Source: Methylophaga sp. UBA3192 (lineage in GTDB: Bacteria; Pseudomonadota; Gammaproteobacteria; Nitrosococcales; Methylophagaceae). From it: 64,000 nucleotides of DNA. The first letter of the stretch is position 1. Each line of letters begins with the position of its first letter. The position numbers and the translations under genes are program-made. The stretch lies in assembly GCA_002363955.1 (NCBI GenBank), contig DEXE01000007.1, forward strand, positions 148,335 through 212,334, in the 5' to 3' direction. The notes beneath the pieces are model-generated. The model searched no databases, was not told where the DNA came from, and worked only from the letters and a program-made list of their open reading frames with translations. Positions 1-6,323 of the stretch are shown here, in pieces.

Positions 1-30
1 CGACGAGCTACCAGGCTGCTCCACCCCGCA
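1..30 (-). tRNA. tRNA-fMet (initiator), 5' part only
   Basis: The reverse complement reads as the 5' acceptor strand, D-arm and start of the anticodon stem of a bacterial initiator tRNA; GGAGCAGCCTGGTAGCTCG is diagnostic. The gene continues beyond base 1, so the anticodon and 3' end are not visible. The first base appears to be U where C is usual in bacterial initiators, which have an unpaired 1:72 position. A sigma-70-like promoter lies just upstream at 47-75. Confidence 0.88.
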
Positions 31-36
31 CCTGAC

Positions 37-68
37 TAAGTCGCATACTATACACAGGATGCGACTTA
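37..68. repeat. Perfect 10-bp inverted repeat around the tRNA promoter
   Basis: TAAGTCGCAT (37-46) and ATGCGACTTA (59-68) are exact inverted copies with a 12-base loop. The repeat lies between the ntrC stop and the tRNA. No T-tract follows on either strand, so a factor-independent terminator is unlikely. It could be an operator for the tRNA promoter or a hairpin closing the ntrC mRNA. Confidence 0.5.
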
Positions 69-75
69 CCCGCAA
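47..75 (-). promoter_or_regulatory. Probable sigma-70 promoter of the initiator tRNA
   Basis: On the minus strand TTGCGG (75-70) and TATAGT (52-47) are separated by 17 bases. Transcription would begin about 10 bases before the mature tRNA 5' end at base 30. The -10 box sits inside the loop of a perfect 10-bp inverted repeat (37-46 and 59-68). Confidence 0.5.
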
Positions 76-84
76 GCCTGTTTA

Positions 85-1488
85 TTAATTCTCTTTTAGT
101 TTACGGGTTAAGGTATTTCGCCCCCAACCCAATAATTTTGCGGCTTCCTGACGTTTGCCTGCGGTTTTTTCCAGAGCCACCTCCATCAGCAGGTTTTCAA
201 TCATTGGTACCACATCAGCCAACACGCCTTCCTGACCACTTAGCGCTTTGTTTGCCGCCCATTGACGGAACAGCTGTTGCCAGTCTGTTCCGCCACGAAT
301 TGACTCAACGCCTGCATCGGAGGTGAGTTCCATCGGGAGATCATCCATCTGGACAACCTGGCCGGGGGACATCACCGTCAGCCAACGCGAAGTATTTTCC
401 AGTTGTCTCACATTACCCGGCCAGGGCAACTGCGATAAATACCGCTCCACTTCAGGGGATACACTTTTTACTCCCATATTCAGTTCACGGGCCGCCTTAT
501 TCAGAAAATAAGCAACCAATGCCGGAATATCTTCCCGACGTTCACGTAATGATGGGATATGAATCCGGATAACATTTAAACGATGGAACAAGTCTTCACG
601 AAAATCACCACGCTCGACCTGCTGTTCCAGATTCTGATGGGTTGCCGCGATGATTCTCACATCCGCTTTAACCGCACTATGTCCGCCAACTCTGAAAAAC
701 TCGCCATCTGAAAGCACCCTCAACAGCCGGGTTTGTAATTCAAGGGGCATATCACCAATTTCATCAAGAAATAATGTGCCGCCATCAGCTTGTTCAAAGC
801 GACCTTTGCGCTGCACATGTGCCCCGGTAAAAGCCCCCTTTTCATGACCAAACAGTTCGGATTCTAATAATTCTTTGGGGATAGCCGCCATATTGAGAGC
901 AATAAACGGATTCTGTCGGCGCGGGCTATGTTTGTGCAAAGCATGGGCAACCAACTCTTTACCTGTGCCGGATTCACCATTAATCAAAACGGTGATGTTG
1001 GAACGTGCCAGTCGACCTATTGCCCGAAACACCTCCTGCATGGCCGGCGCTTCACCAATAATCTCACTACCTATATTCATTTCACCGGCAGGATTATTAT
1101 GCTGCTGTCGATGGTGGGTAACTGCACGTTGAACTAAATCAACTGCTTCATCAACATCGAAGGGTTTTGGCAGGTATTCAAAGGCTCCGCCTTCATAAAC
1201 CGAAACAGCGCTGTCCAGGTCTGAATAAGCTGTCATGATAATGACTGGCAAATCCGGCTGATTCTGCTGGATTTCCGAAAGTAATTGCAGGCCATCAAGA
1301 CCTGGCATGCGAATATCACTGACCAGTACATCCGGAGGAGTATCGGTGCCTCGCTTTAATTGCTCTAAAACCAGATCTCCACTTTCAAAGGCTTTAACAG
1401 TAATATCTACGGCTTCCAATGCCTTTTGTAATACCCATCGAATTGATCGGTCATCATCAACAATCCATGCTATCGCTTTAGCGCTCAC
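85..1488 (-). CDS. ntrC: Nitrogen regulation response regulator NtrC
   Basis: Sigma-54 activator of the Ntr nitrogen-starvation response; phosphorylated by NtrB, it binds enhancers and drives open-complex formation. The 467-aa product has a receiver domain with acidic triad (DDD at 11-13) and phospho-acceptor Asp near 58 (SDIRMPG), an AAA+ domain with Walker A GESGTGKE and the sigma-54 contact loop GAFTGA, and a C-terminal Fis-type helix-turn-helix (RNTLTRKL). The start is placed at a GTG because GGAG lies 8 bases upstream, the protein then begins like other NtrC proteins, and GTGA overlaps the ntrB stop, indicating translational coupling. An upstream ATG at 1548 would add 20 residues inside ntrB and is rejected. 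Confidence 0.97.
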   Translation of the reverse strand: MSAKAIAWIVDDDRSIRWVLQKALEAVDITVKAFESGDLVLEQLKRGTDTPPDVLVSDIRMPGLDGLQLLSEIQQNQPDLPVIIMTAYSDLDSAVSVYEGGAFEYLPKPFDVDEAVDLVQRAVTHHRQQHNNPAGEMNIGSEIIGEAPAMQEVFRAIGRLARSNITVLINGESGTGKELVAHALHKHSPRRQNPFIALNMAAIPKELLESELFGHEKGAFTGAHVQRKGRFEQADGGTLFLDEIGDMPLELQTRLLRVLSDGEFFRVGGHSAVKADVRIIAATHQNLEQQVERGDFREDLFHRLNVIRIHIPSLRERREDIPALVAYFLNKAARELNMGVKSVSPEVERYLSQLPWPGNVRQLENTSRWLTVMSPGQVVQMDDLPMELTSDAGVESIRGGTDWQQLFRQWAANKALSGQEGVLADVVPMIENLLMEVALEKTAGKRQEAAKLLGWGRNTLTRKLKEN

Positions 1489-2552
1489 GGTTTTAACTCC
1501 AAGGGAAAAATAATTGAAAATATGGTTTGCCCGGCATGGCTGCTGCAACTGACAGTACCTGCATTTCGCTGCACAAGGTTCTGCACCAGGTAAAGGCCCA
1601 GTCCAGTGCCATCAGCCCGACCGGTAACCAAGGGATAAAATAAACTGTCCTGTAACTGTTTGGGGATGCCCGGTCCATTGTCCTCAACTTCAATCAGTAC
1701 CCCTAATTTATAAAAACGTTTTTCAATAGTCAGATTGCGTTGAATTCGTGTTCTCAGGCGGATAACGCCAGTACCATGCATCGCCTGGACGGCGTTACGC
1801 ACAATATTCAAAAAAATCTGAATCAGCTGATCAAAATCGGCATGTAAATCAGGAATACTCGGATCGTAATCAGCAATAAACTTCAATCGTTCATCCACCT
1901 CAATATCCACCAGCTGTCGGACCCGCTGTAATACCTCATGGATATTCAGATAGTGTTTTTCTGATTGCTGATATGGTCCCAGCATTCGTGTCATCAGGTT
2001 TTGCAGACGATCTGCTTCATTAATAATGATGCGGGTATATTCTTTTAAATCATCTGAGTCCAGTTGCCGCTCCAGTAACTGTGCAGCCCCTCGCAGACCA
2101 CCAAGCGGATTTTTTATTTCATGAGCCAGGCCACGGACAACCTGCTGCTGAGTATGCAGATTTTCATCACGATTGACGCGTTGCTGGTAATCCAGTTGTG
2201 CCAGTTCAACTAACAGGTGCGGTTCGGCCACATCAAGCATTTTGATTGAACAATCAACTACTATTTCACCGGCTGCAGGCAGAAACAATTGGATTTCACG
2301 CTCAATTAACACCTGCCCGTTACCGATAACCCGACGTAATGAATTCAATAAATGGGTTTCACCGGGTAACAGTGTTTGAAAAGGAATATGTTCGGCTTGA
2401 CGTTGACTGATTTCAAACATGACTTCGGTGGCCGTATTGATATAACAGACACGTAAGTTCGTATCGAGCACCAAAATGGCTGTTGTTAAACTTTCCAGTA
2501 CATCATTACTGGATAACTGTTCAACATTGATAAGTTTGTCATTCAAGTTCAT
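1485..2552 (-). CDS. ntrB: Nitrogen sensor histidine kinase/phosphatase NtrB
   Basis: Cytoplasmic partner of NtrC that phosphorylates it under nitrogen limitation and dephosphorylates it when PII signals nitrogen excess. The 355-aa protein has an N-terminal PAS region (about 15-120), an H-box with phospho-accepting His144 in GLAHEIKNPLGG, an N-box (NIVRNAVQAM) and G-boxes (DNGPGIP, GTGLGLYLV). There are no membrane segments, as expected. It overlaps ntrC by 4 bases. No Shine-Dalgarno sequence precedes the ATG; the predicted sigma-54 transcript would begin only one or two bases before it, so the mRNA may be leaderless or a downstream TTG (codon 3) may be used. Confidence 0.96.
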   Translation of the reverse strand: MNLNDKLINVEQLSSNDVLESLTTAILVLDTNLRVCYINTATEVMFEISQRQAEHIPFQTLLPGETHLLNSLRRVIGNGQVLIEREIQLFLPAAGEIVVDCSIKMLDVAEPHLLVELAQLDYQQRVNRDENLHTQQQVVRGLAHEIKNPLGGLRGAAQLLERQLDSDDLKEYTRIIINEADRLQNLMTRMLGPYQQSEKHYLNIHEVLQRVRQLVDIEVDERLKFIADYDPSIPDLHADFDQLIQIFLNIVRNAVQAMHGTGVIRLRTRIQRNLTIEKRFYKLGVLIEVEDNGPGIPKQLQDSLFYPLVTGRADGTGLGLYLVQNLVQRNAGTVSCSSHAGQTIFSIIFPLELKP

Positions 2553-2563
2553 GGCATGCCATT

Positions 2564-2579
2564 TGCAAAAAACGCTCCA
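2564..2579 (-). promoter_or_regulatory. Predicted sigma-54 promoter of ntrBC
   Basis: Minus-strand TGGAGCGTTTTTTGCA matches the sigma-54 consensus TGGCACG-N4-TTGCA with two mismatches and the required GG-N10-GC spacing. The start point would be near 2553, immediately before the ntrB ATG at 2552. A candidate NtrC enhancer lies about 160 bases upstream (2709-2725), which would make ntrBC autoregulated. The near-zero leader is the main reason for caution. Confidence 0.55.
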
Positions 2580-2708
2580 TTTGTAAGCATCTCTCAGAAC
2601 ATAAAATTTAACATTCTGATTCCAATAGAATTAATATATTTTTGCTCAAGATAAATCGCCAGAAGGCAACATTTCAGATGCGGTTTTAAGGAAATTCAGG
2701 CTATTGTA

Positions 2709-2725
2709 CGCTTCATTTTGGTGCG
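2709..2725. promoter_or_regulatory. Candidate NtrC enhancer site upstream of ntrB
   Basis: CGCTTCATTTTGGTGCG agrees with the NtrC dyad TGCACCA-N3-TGGTGCA at most positions; one half-site (TGGTGC) is perfect. It sits inside a wider 7-bp inverted repeat TGTACGC/GCGTACA (2705-2711, 2723-2729). The distance of about 160 bases to the sigma-54 start suits an enhancer. Confidence 0.5.
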
Positions 2726-2744
2726 TACAGTTATTCAAGATGAA

Positions 2745-3365
2745 TTAGTTGGGATTAGGAACACTTGGGTTGGTGGGAATACCTGGAATAGTGGGAGCAC
2801 CACCCCCAGGCAGATTGTTCTGTTGACGGCCCGGTTGAAGCAAGCTGGTTCGTTGCAAGTGAAAAGTAGTTGTTTCACTTTGTGCAATAACTTCTCCTGA
2901 TGCATTCAGCACGACCGCTGAAAGTTTATGCGTACCCCTGTCCAGATTTTCCAGCATAAAACTTAATTGAGGCATAGGCACACCCGCGGGTAAACCATCA
3001 AGATATAGCTGAATCTTATCACCACGCTCAGGTACGAAAGCCGGCTGTAATTGCAGATTCACCGTGACATTACCGTTATTAACCCTGATGCCAGCATCAT
3101 CTTCAGGCGCAACAATTGTCAACTTATAATCAGGGTCGACTTCTGACTCGCCGGATTCTTCCTGTTCATTGGTAGTGGTGGTCGAATCGGTCACACCAGG
3201 AATTTGCACGGGTGAATACGTCATGGAATCCTGTAACTCAATCTTTTCTGCATTTTCAACAGGTTCATCTGAATAAACCTGGTTACCATTGTCGTCAACC
3301 CAGCGATAGATATCAGCCGCCACAGCTGTGCAAAGACCAAACAACATAATAAGAAAGAATTTCAT
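2745..3365 (-). CDS. DUF4124-type exported protein
   Basis: A 206-aa secreted or periplasmic protein of unknown function. A signal peptide occupies about residues 1-17 (MKFFLIMLFGLCTAVAA). The mature N terminus, DIYRWVDDNGNQVYSDEP, is the DUF4124 signature (YRW.D..G...YSD.P). A Ser/Thr/Glu-rich linker follows, then a beta-rich segment (about 80-170), and a Pro/Gly/Asn-rich tail. Genes of this family commonly sit between glnA and ntrB in gammaproteobacteria, as here; no role in nitrogen control is established to my knowledge. It is separated from glnA by a terminator and appears to have its own promoter. There is no good ribosome binding site, so the start is less certain than the frame. Confidence 0.85.
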   Translation of the reverse strand: MKFFLIMLFGLCTAVAADIYRWVDDNGNQVYSDEPVENAEKIELQDSMTYSPVQIPGVTDSTTTTNEQEESGESEVDPDYKLTIVAPEDDAGIRVNNGNVTVNLQLQPAFVPERGDKIQLYLDGLPAGVPMPQLSFMLENLDRGTHKLSAVVLNASGEVIAQSETTTFHLQRTSLLQPGRQQNNLPGGGAPTIPGIPTNPSVPNPN

Positions 3366-3371
3366 ATTATG

Positions 3372-3400
3372 AATATAGGTCAGGCCTTACTATTGTGCAA
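3372..3400 (-). promoter_or_regulatory. Sigma-70-like promoter of the DUF4124 gene
   Basis: TTGCAC (3400-3395) and TATATT (3377-3372) are separated by 17 bases on the minus strand. Transcription would begin almost at the ATG at 3365, again implying a very short or absent leader. The promoter lies between the glnA terminator and the gene, so the gene can be expressed apart from glnA. Confidence 0.4.
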
Positions 3401-3411
3401 CTAGCAAACAT

Positions 3412-3441
3412 AAAAAAACGCCTCCACGAGGGAGGCGTTTT
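3412..3441 (-). terminator. Factor-independent terminator of glnA
   Basis: An 11-bp inverted repeat AAAACGCCTCC / GGAGGCGTTTT (3415-3425 and 3431-3441) with a 5-base loop is followed on the minus strand by a run of seven T. It lies about 20 bases after the glnA stop codon. Confidence 0.9.
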
Positions 3442-3461
3442 GTGACATCAATCAAAAAAGT

Positions 3462-4871
3462 TTAAACACTGTAATATAAATCAAACTCTGCAGGGTGTGT
3501 TTCCATACGCAGACGGGTGACTTCTTCCATCTTCAATTCAATATAGCCATCGATCATATCGTCAGTGAATACACCACCTTCTGTTAAGAAAGCGCGATCT
3601 TTGTCCAGTTCGGCCAATGCCTGATCCAATGCATGACAAACTTTTGGAATCGCTGCATCTTCTTCGGGCGGTAAGTCGTACAAGTCCTTATCCATCGCAT
3701 CACCTGGGTGGATCTTGTTTTTAATGCCATCCAGACCAGCCATCATCATCGCACTGAATGCCAGATAAGGGTTTGCTGATGGATCAGGGAAACGAACTTC
3801 GATACGACGACCTTTTGGATTACTGACAAAAGGAATACGGATAGACGCACTACGGTTACGTGCTGAATAAGCCAACATTACAGGCGCTTCGAAACCTGGT
3901 ACCAGACGCTTGTAACTATTGGTTGAAGAATTGGTAAATGCGTTCAGCGCACGGGCATGTTTGATAATACCGCCAATGTAAAATAAGGCTGTTTCAGACA
4001 AACCGCCGTATTTATTACCAGAAAACAGGTTTTCACCTTCTTTAGCCAAAGATTGGTGAACATGCATACCACTGCCGTTATCACCTACCAAAGGTTTTGG
4101 CATAAATGTCGCTGTTTTACCGTACGCATGGGCAACGTTATGCACAACATATTTCAGTATCTGAACTTCGTCAGCCTTTTTAACCAGAGTGTTGAATTTA
4201 GTACCGATTTCACACTGGCCTGCTGTAGCAACTTCATGGTGATGCACTTCTGTAACCAAGCCCATTTCTTCCATGGTCAAGCACATGGCAGAACGGATAT
4301 CTTGCAGTGAATCCACTGGCGGCACCGGAAAGTAACCACCTTTTACACTTGGACGGTGACCTTTGTTACCATCTGCGAAAACTTTTTCGGTATTCCATGA
4401 AGACTCATCTGAGTCAATTTTATAGAATGAACCAGAAATATCGCTGCCCCAACGGACATCATCAAGAATGAAAAATTCTGGCTCTGGACCAAAGAAAGCG
4501 GTATCTGCCAAACCAGTAGAAGCAAGGTAAGCTTCTGCACGTTTTGCCACACTGCGAGGATCGCGTTCATATCCCTGCATGGTAGCTGGCTCAACGATAT
4601 CGCAACGAACGATCAGCGTCGTATCGTCCATAAATGGATCCAAAACGGCAGTCGTTGCATCCGGCATCAAAATCATGTCGGATTCGTTAATTCCTTTCCA
4701 GCCGGCAACAGATGAACCGTCAAACATGACACCTTCAGAGAAAGTATCTTCATCAATTGAATGGGCAGGGTAAGAAACGTGCTGCTCTTTACCACGCGTG
4801 TCGGTGAAACGGAAATCAAGGAATTTAACGTCCTCGTCCTTAATTATCTGAAGCACATTTTCGACTGACAT
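3462..4871 (-). CDS. glnA: Glutamine synthetase type I
   Basis: Catalyses ATP-dependent amidation of glutamate to glutamine, the main entry of ammonium into metabolism; forms cytoplasmic dodecamers. The 469-aa length matches the GSI-beta class. Visible signatures are VMFDGSSVAGW near 48-58, the metal-binding and active-site region EVHHHEVATAGQCEIG, and the ATP-binding KPLVGDNGSGMHVHQS. The motif DLYDLPPEE contains the Tyr near 398 that is adenylylated in GSI-beta enzymes. A GGAG lies 7 bases before the ATG. It is transcribed alone, between a sigma-54 promoter with NtrC sites and a strong terminator. Confidence 0.99.
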   Translation of the reverse strand: MSVENVLQIIKDEDVKFLDFRFTDTRGKEQHVSYPAHSIDEDTFSEGVMFDGSSVAGWKGINESDMILMPDATTAVLDPFMDDTTLIVRCDIVEPATMQGYERDPRSVAKRAEAYLASTGLADTAFFGPEPEFFILDDVRWGSDISGSFYKIDSDESSWNTEKVFADGNKGHRPSVKGGYFPVPPVDSLQDIRSAMCLTMEEMGLVTEVHHHEVATAGQCEIGTKFNTLVKKADEVQILKYVVHNVAHAYGKTATFMPKPLVGDNGSGMHVHQSLAKEGENLFSGNKYGGLSETALFYIGGIIKHARALNAFTNSSTNSYKRLVPGFEAPVMLAYSARNRSASIRIPFVSNPKGRRIEVRFPDPSANPYLAFSAMMMAGLDGIKNKIHPGDAMDKDLYDLPPEEDAAIPKVCHALDQALAELDKDRAFLTEGGVFTDDMIDGYIELKMEEVTRLRMETHPAEFDLYYSV

Positions 4872-4933
4872 TTATAATCTCCAAATTAAAAAAACTGCAC
4901 ACTCTGGTGCAAAAAAACTCACTCGCAACTTAC

Positions 4934-4949
4934 AGCACAAATCTTGCCA
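4934..4949 (-). promoter_or_regulatory. Sigma-54 promoter of glnA
   Basis: Minus-strand TGGCAAGATTTGTGCT has the GG-N10-GC core and matches TGGCACG-N4-TTGCW at all but two conserved positions. The predicted start is near 4923, giving a leader of about 50 bases with a proper ribosome binding site. Two NtrC-like dyads lie at suitable upstream distances. Confidence 0.8.
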
Positions 4950-5000
4950 ACTCGCTGGCTCCGTAAAATCAACCATTTGAGTGCATTCATAAACCACTCA

Positions 5001-5017
5001 TGCTCTAATTTGGTGCA
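5001..5017. promoter_or_regulatory. NtrC enhancer site 1 of glnA
   Basis: TGCTCTAATTTGGTGCA matches TGCACCA-N3-TGGTGCA with two mismatches. Its centre is about 86 bases upstream of the predicted sigma-54 start and about 31 bases (three helical turns) from site 2. Confidence 0.75.
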
Positions 5018-5031
5018 AAACACAACTATTC

Positions 5032-5048
5032 CGCACCAATAAAGTGCT
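5032..5048. promoter_or_regulatory. NtrC enhancer site 2 of glnA
   Basis: CGCACCAATAAAGTGCT retains one full half-site (GCACCA) and most of the other. It is centred about 117 bases upstream of the predicted start and overlaps the tusA stop codon. A weaker half-site, CGCACCAACTC, continues inside the 3' end of tusA (about 5050-5060). Confidence 0.65.
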
Positions 5049-5283
5049 ACGCACCAACTCGGACCGTAATAATGATCTCATCATCCTCTTCCACTGAATC
5101 CACGATAAGATGACCATGAATTCGGGCCCATGCAGGAATATCGCTTAAAGCCCCTGGATCGGTACATATCACTTTGAGAATATCCCCTGAAGATAGCTCG
5201 GCTACTTTATTCTGCGTTTTGATTACTGGCAAGGGACATAATAATCTTCTTGCGTCTAATTCGACTTGTTTCACACGTACCAT
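5047..5283 (-). CDS. tusA: TusA-family sulfur carrier protein
   Basis: A 78-aa persulfide carrier of the TusA/SirA/YedF superfamily, cytoplasmic. The motif RRLLCPLPVIKT contains the conserved Cys-Pro-x-Pro whose Cys carries the sulfane sulfur. The gene overlaps the upstream PP-loop sulfurtransferase by 13 bases, with ATG a few bases before that gene's stop, suggesting that TusA delivers sulfur to this neighbour; that pairing is inference. TusA homologues serve tRNA 2-thiolation, molybdopterin synthesis or sulfur oxidation in different bacteria, and sequence alone does not choose. Its 3' end carries NtrC-like sites of the glnA promoter. Confidence 0.88.
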   Translation of the reverse strand: MVRVKQVELDARRLLCPLPVIKTQNKVAELSSGDILKVICTDPGALSDIPAWARIHGHLIVDSVEEDDEIIITVRVGA

Positions 5284-6323
5284 TCCTGTGGAACCTGTTC
5301 TACACTGATTGGGCGAGCCTGAATATGTCTGGGTGGTTTATCAGGTACAGTAATTTCTACCTCGACCTCATCCGCATCGCGTCCCTGCCCATAACGCGCA
5401 ACAATAGAAGCGGCAAGCGTAAAGTCCTGTTGTTCGATATCGCCATCAATGATGGCCATTGGACCATTATGACTGGTTGAATAAAGACTGATAAATTGTT
5501 TACGGTAACCTTCGAGGAACTTACTTTCGCCTGCATCCCGGGCAATGATCATTTTAAAATCGGCTTTCGGCCGAATATGCCGGCCAACCTTCAACAGCAT
5601 AATGTCATCCAACTCATATTCACGGCTGTTTTTGGCCTTCCATAGATCCACCAGCTTACTGGAGTAACTTTCATCAGTCAGGAAACAACAACCACCAGCA
5701 GGCGTTGCAAAATCATCAAAACCGAACTGTTTTGCCAAAGCGATTTGCGGTTTGCGATTTCGCCCATGAAAACCATAAAGCTTTTCACGATCAACCCAGC
5801 CTTCACGCTCCGGTCTCGTGGGTTGCAGATTTTTGGCACATAAAGGGCGTAACAGAAGGTCATCTGCTCCGGATTCAGCCGCCACAATTGGCATTGTGCG
5901 CTTTAATTGAGATTTGGGCCGCTGACCAATTACCTCGCCAGTAATGATAAAGTCAAAACCTTGCATATGATGTTGCCTGACCCACTCAACAGCTTTTCTG
6001 ACCATAAAGATTTTACAGTCGAGACAAGGGTTCATATTAGTGCCATAACCATGTTTTGGATTAAGCAGAACATCTTTGTATTCTTCGATTACATCAATGA
6101 TATGTAATTTGATACCGAGCTGTTCAGCCACCCACAAAGCATTATTGCGTTTCTGCTTGTCTTTATGCTGATTGCGAATCGCATGAGTATGGCCTTCGAC
6201 GCAAAATCCAGTAAAAAAATTGATGCCTTCAACTTCAATACCCTGCTCCTGCATGACACGAACTGCCAGCATTGAATCCAAACCACCTGAAATTAAGGCA
6301 ACGGCTTTGTGCTGTGAAGTCAT
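5271..6323 (-). CDS. PP-loop ATP pyrophosphatase, probable tRNA thiolation enzyme
   Basis: A 350-aa cytoplasmic protein of the adenine nucleotide alpha-hydrolase fold. The N-terminal SGGLDS is the PP-loop that adenylates a substrate such as a tRNA uridine. Conserved cysteines follow in NPCLDCK (about 100) and GGCCFL (about 213), as in MnmA/ThiI/TtuA-like sulfurtransferases. The last 110 residues form a separate domain resembling the RNA-binding part of NFACT-type proteins. It is not canonical MnmA, which is shorter in this arrangement and lacks this tail, nor ThiI, as THUMP and rhodanese domains are absent. It sits directly after the tldD stop (TAA then ATG) and overlaps tusA, so a TusA-fed thiolation reaction is likely; the modified position is unknown. 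Confidence 0.75.
   Translation of the reverse strand: MTSQHKAVALISGGLDSMLAVRVMQEQGIEVEGINFFTGFCVEGHTHAIRNQHKDKQKRNNALWVAEQLGIKLHIIDVIEEYKDVLLNPKHGYGTNMNPCLDCKIFMVRKAVEWVRQHHMQGFDFIITGEVIGQRPKSQLKRTMPIVAAESGADDLLLRPLCAKNLQPTRPEREGWVDREKLYGFHGRNRKPQIALAKQFGFDDFATPAGGCCFLTDESYSSKLVDLWKAKNSREYELDDIMLLKVGRHIRPKADFKMIIARDAGESKFLEGYRKQFISLYSTSHNGPMAIIDGDIEQQDFTLAASIVARYGQGRDADEVEVEITVPDKPPRHIQARPISVEQVPQEWYV

Noticed and set aside
37..68. Inverted repeat as a factor-independent terminator of ntrC
   Set aside because: There is no T-tract on the minus strand after the stem.
2648..2680. Another sigma-54-like sequence (TGGCGATTTATCTTGAGC) upstream of ntrB
   Set aside because: The GG-to-GC spacing is 14, not 10 bases.
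4896..4911. TGCAC-N6-GTGCA dyad near the glnA start as an NtrC site
   Set aside because: The spacing is one base shorter than the NtrC consensus and it lies downstream of the predicted start, so it may be chance or a low-affinity site.
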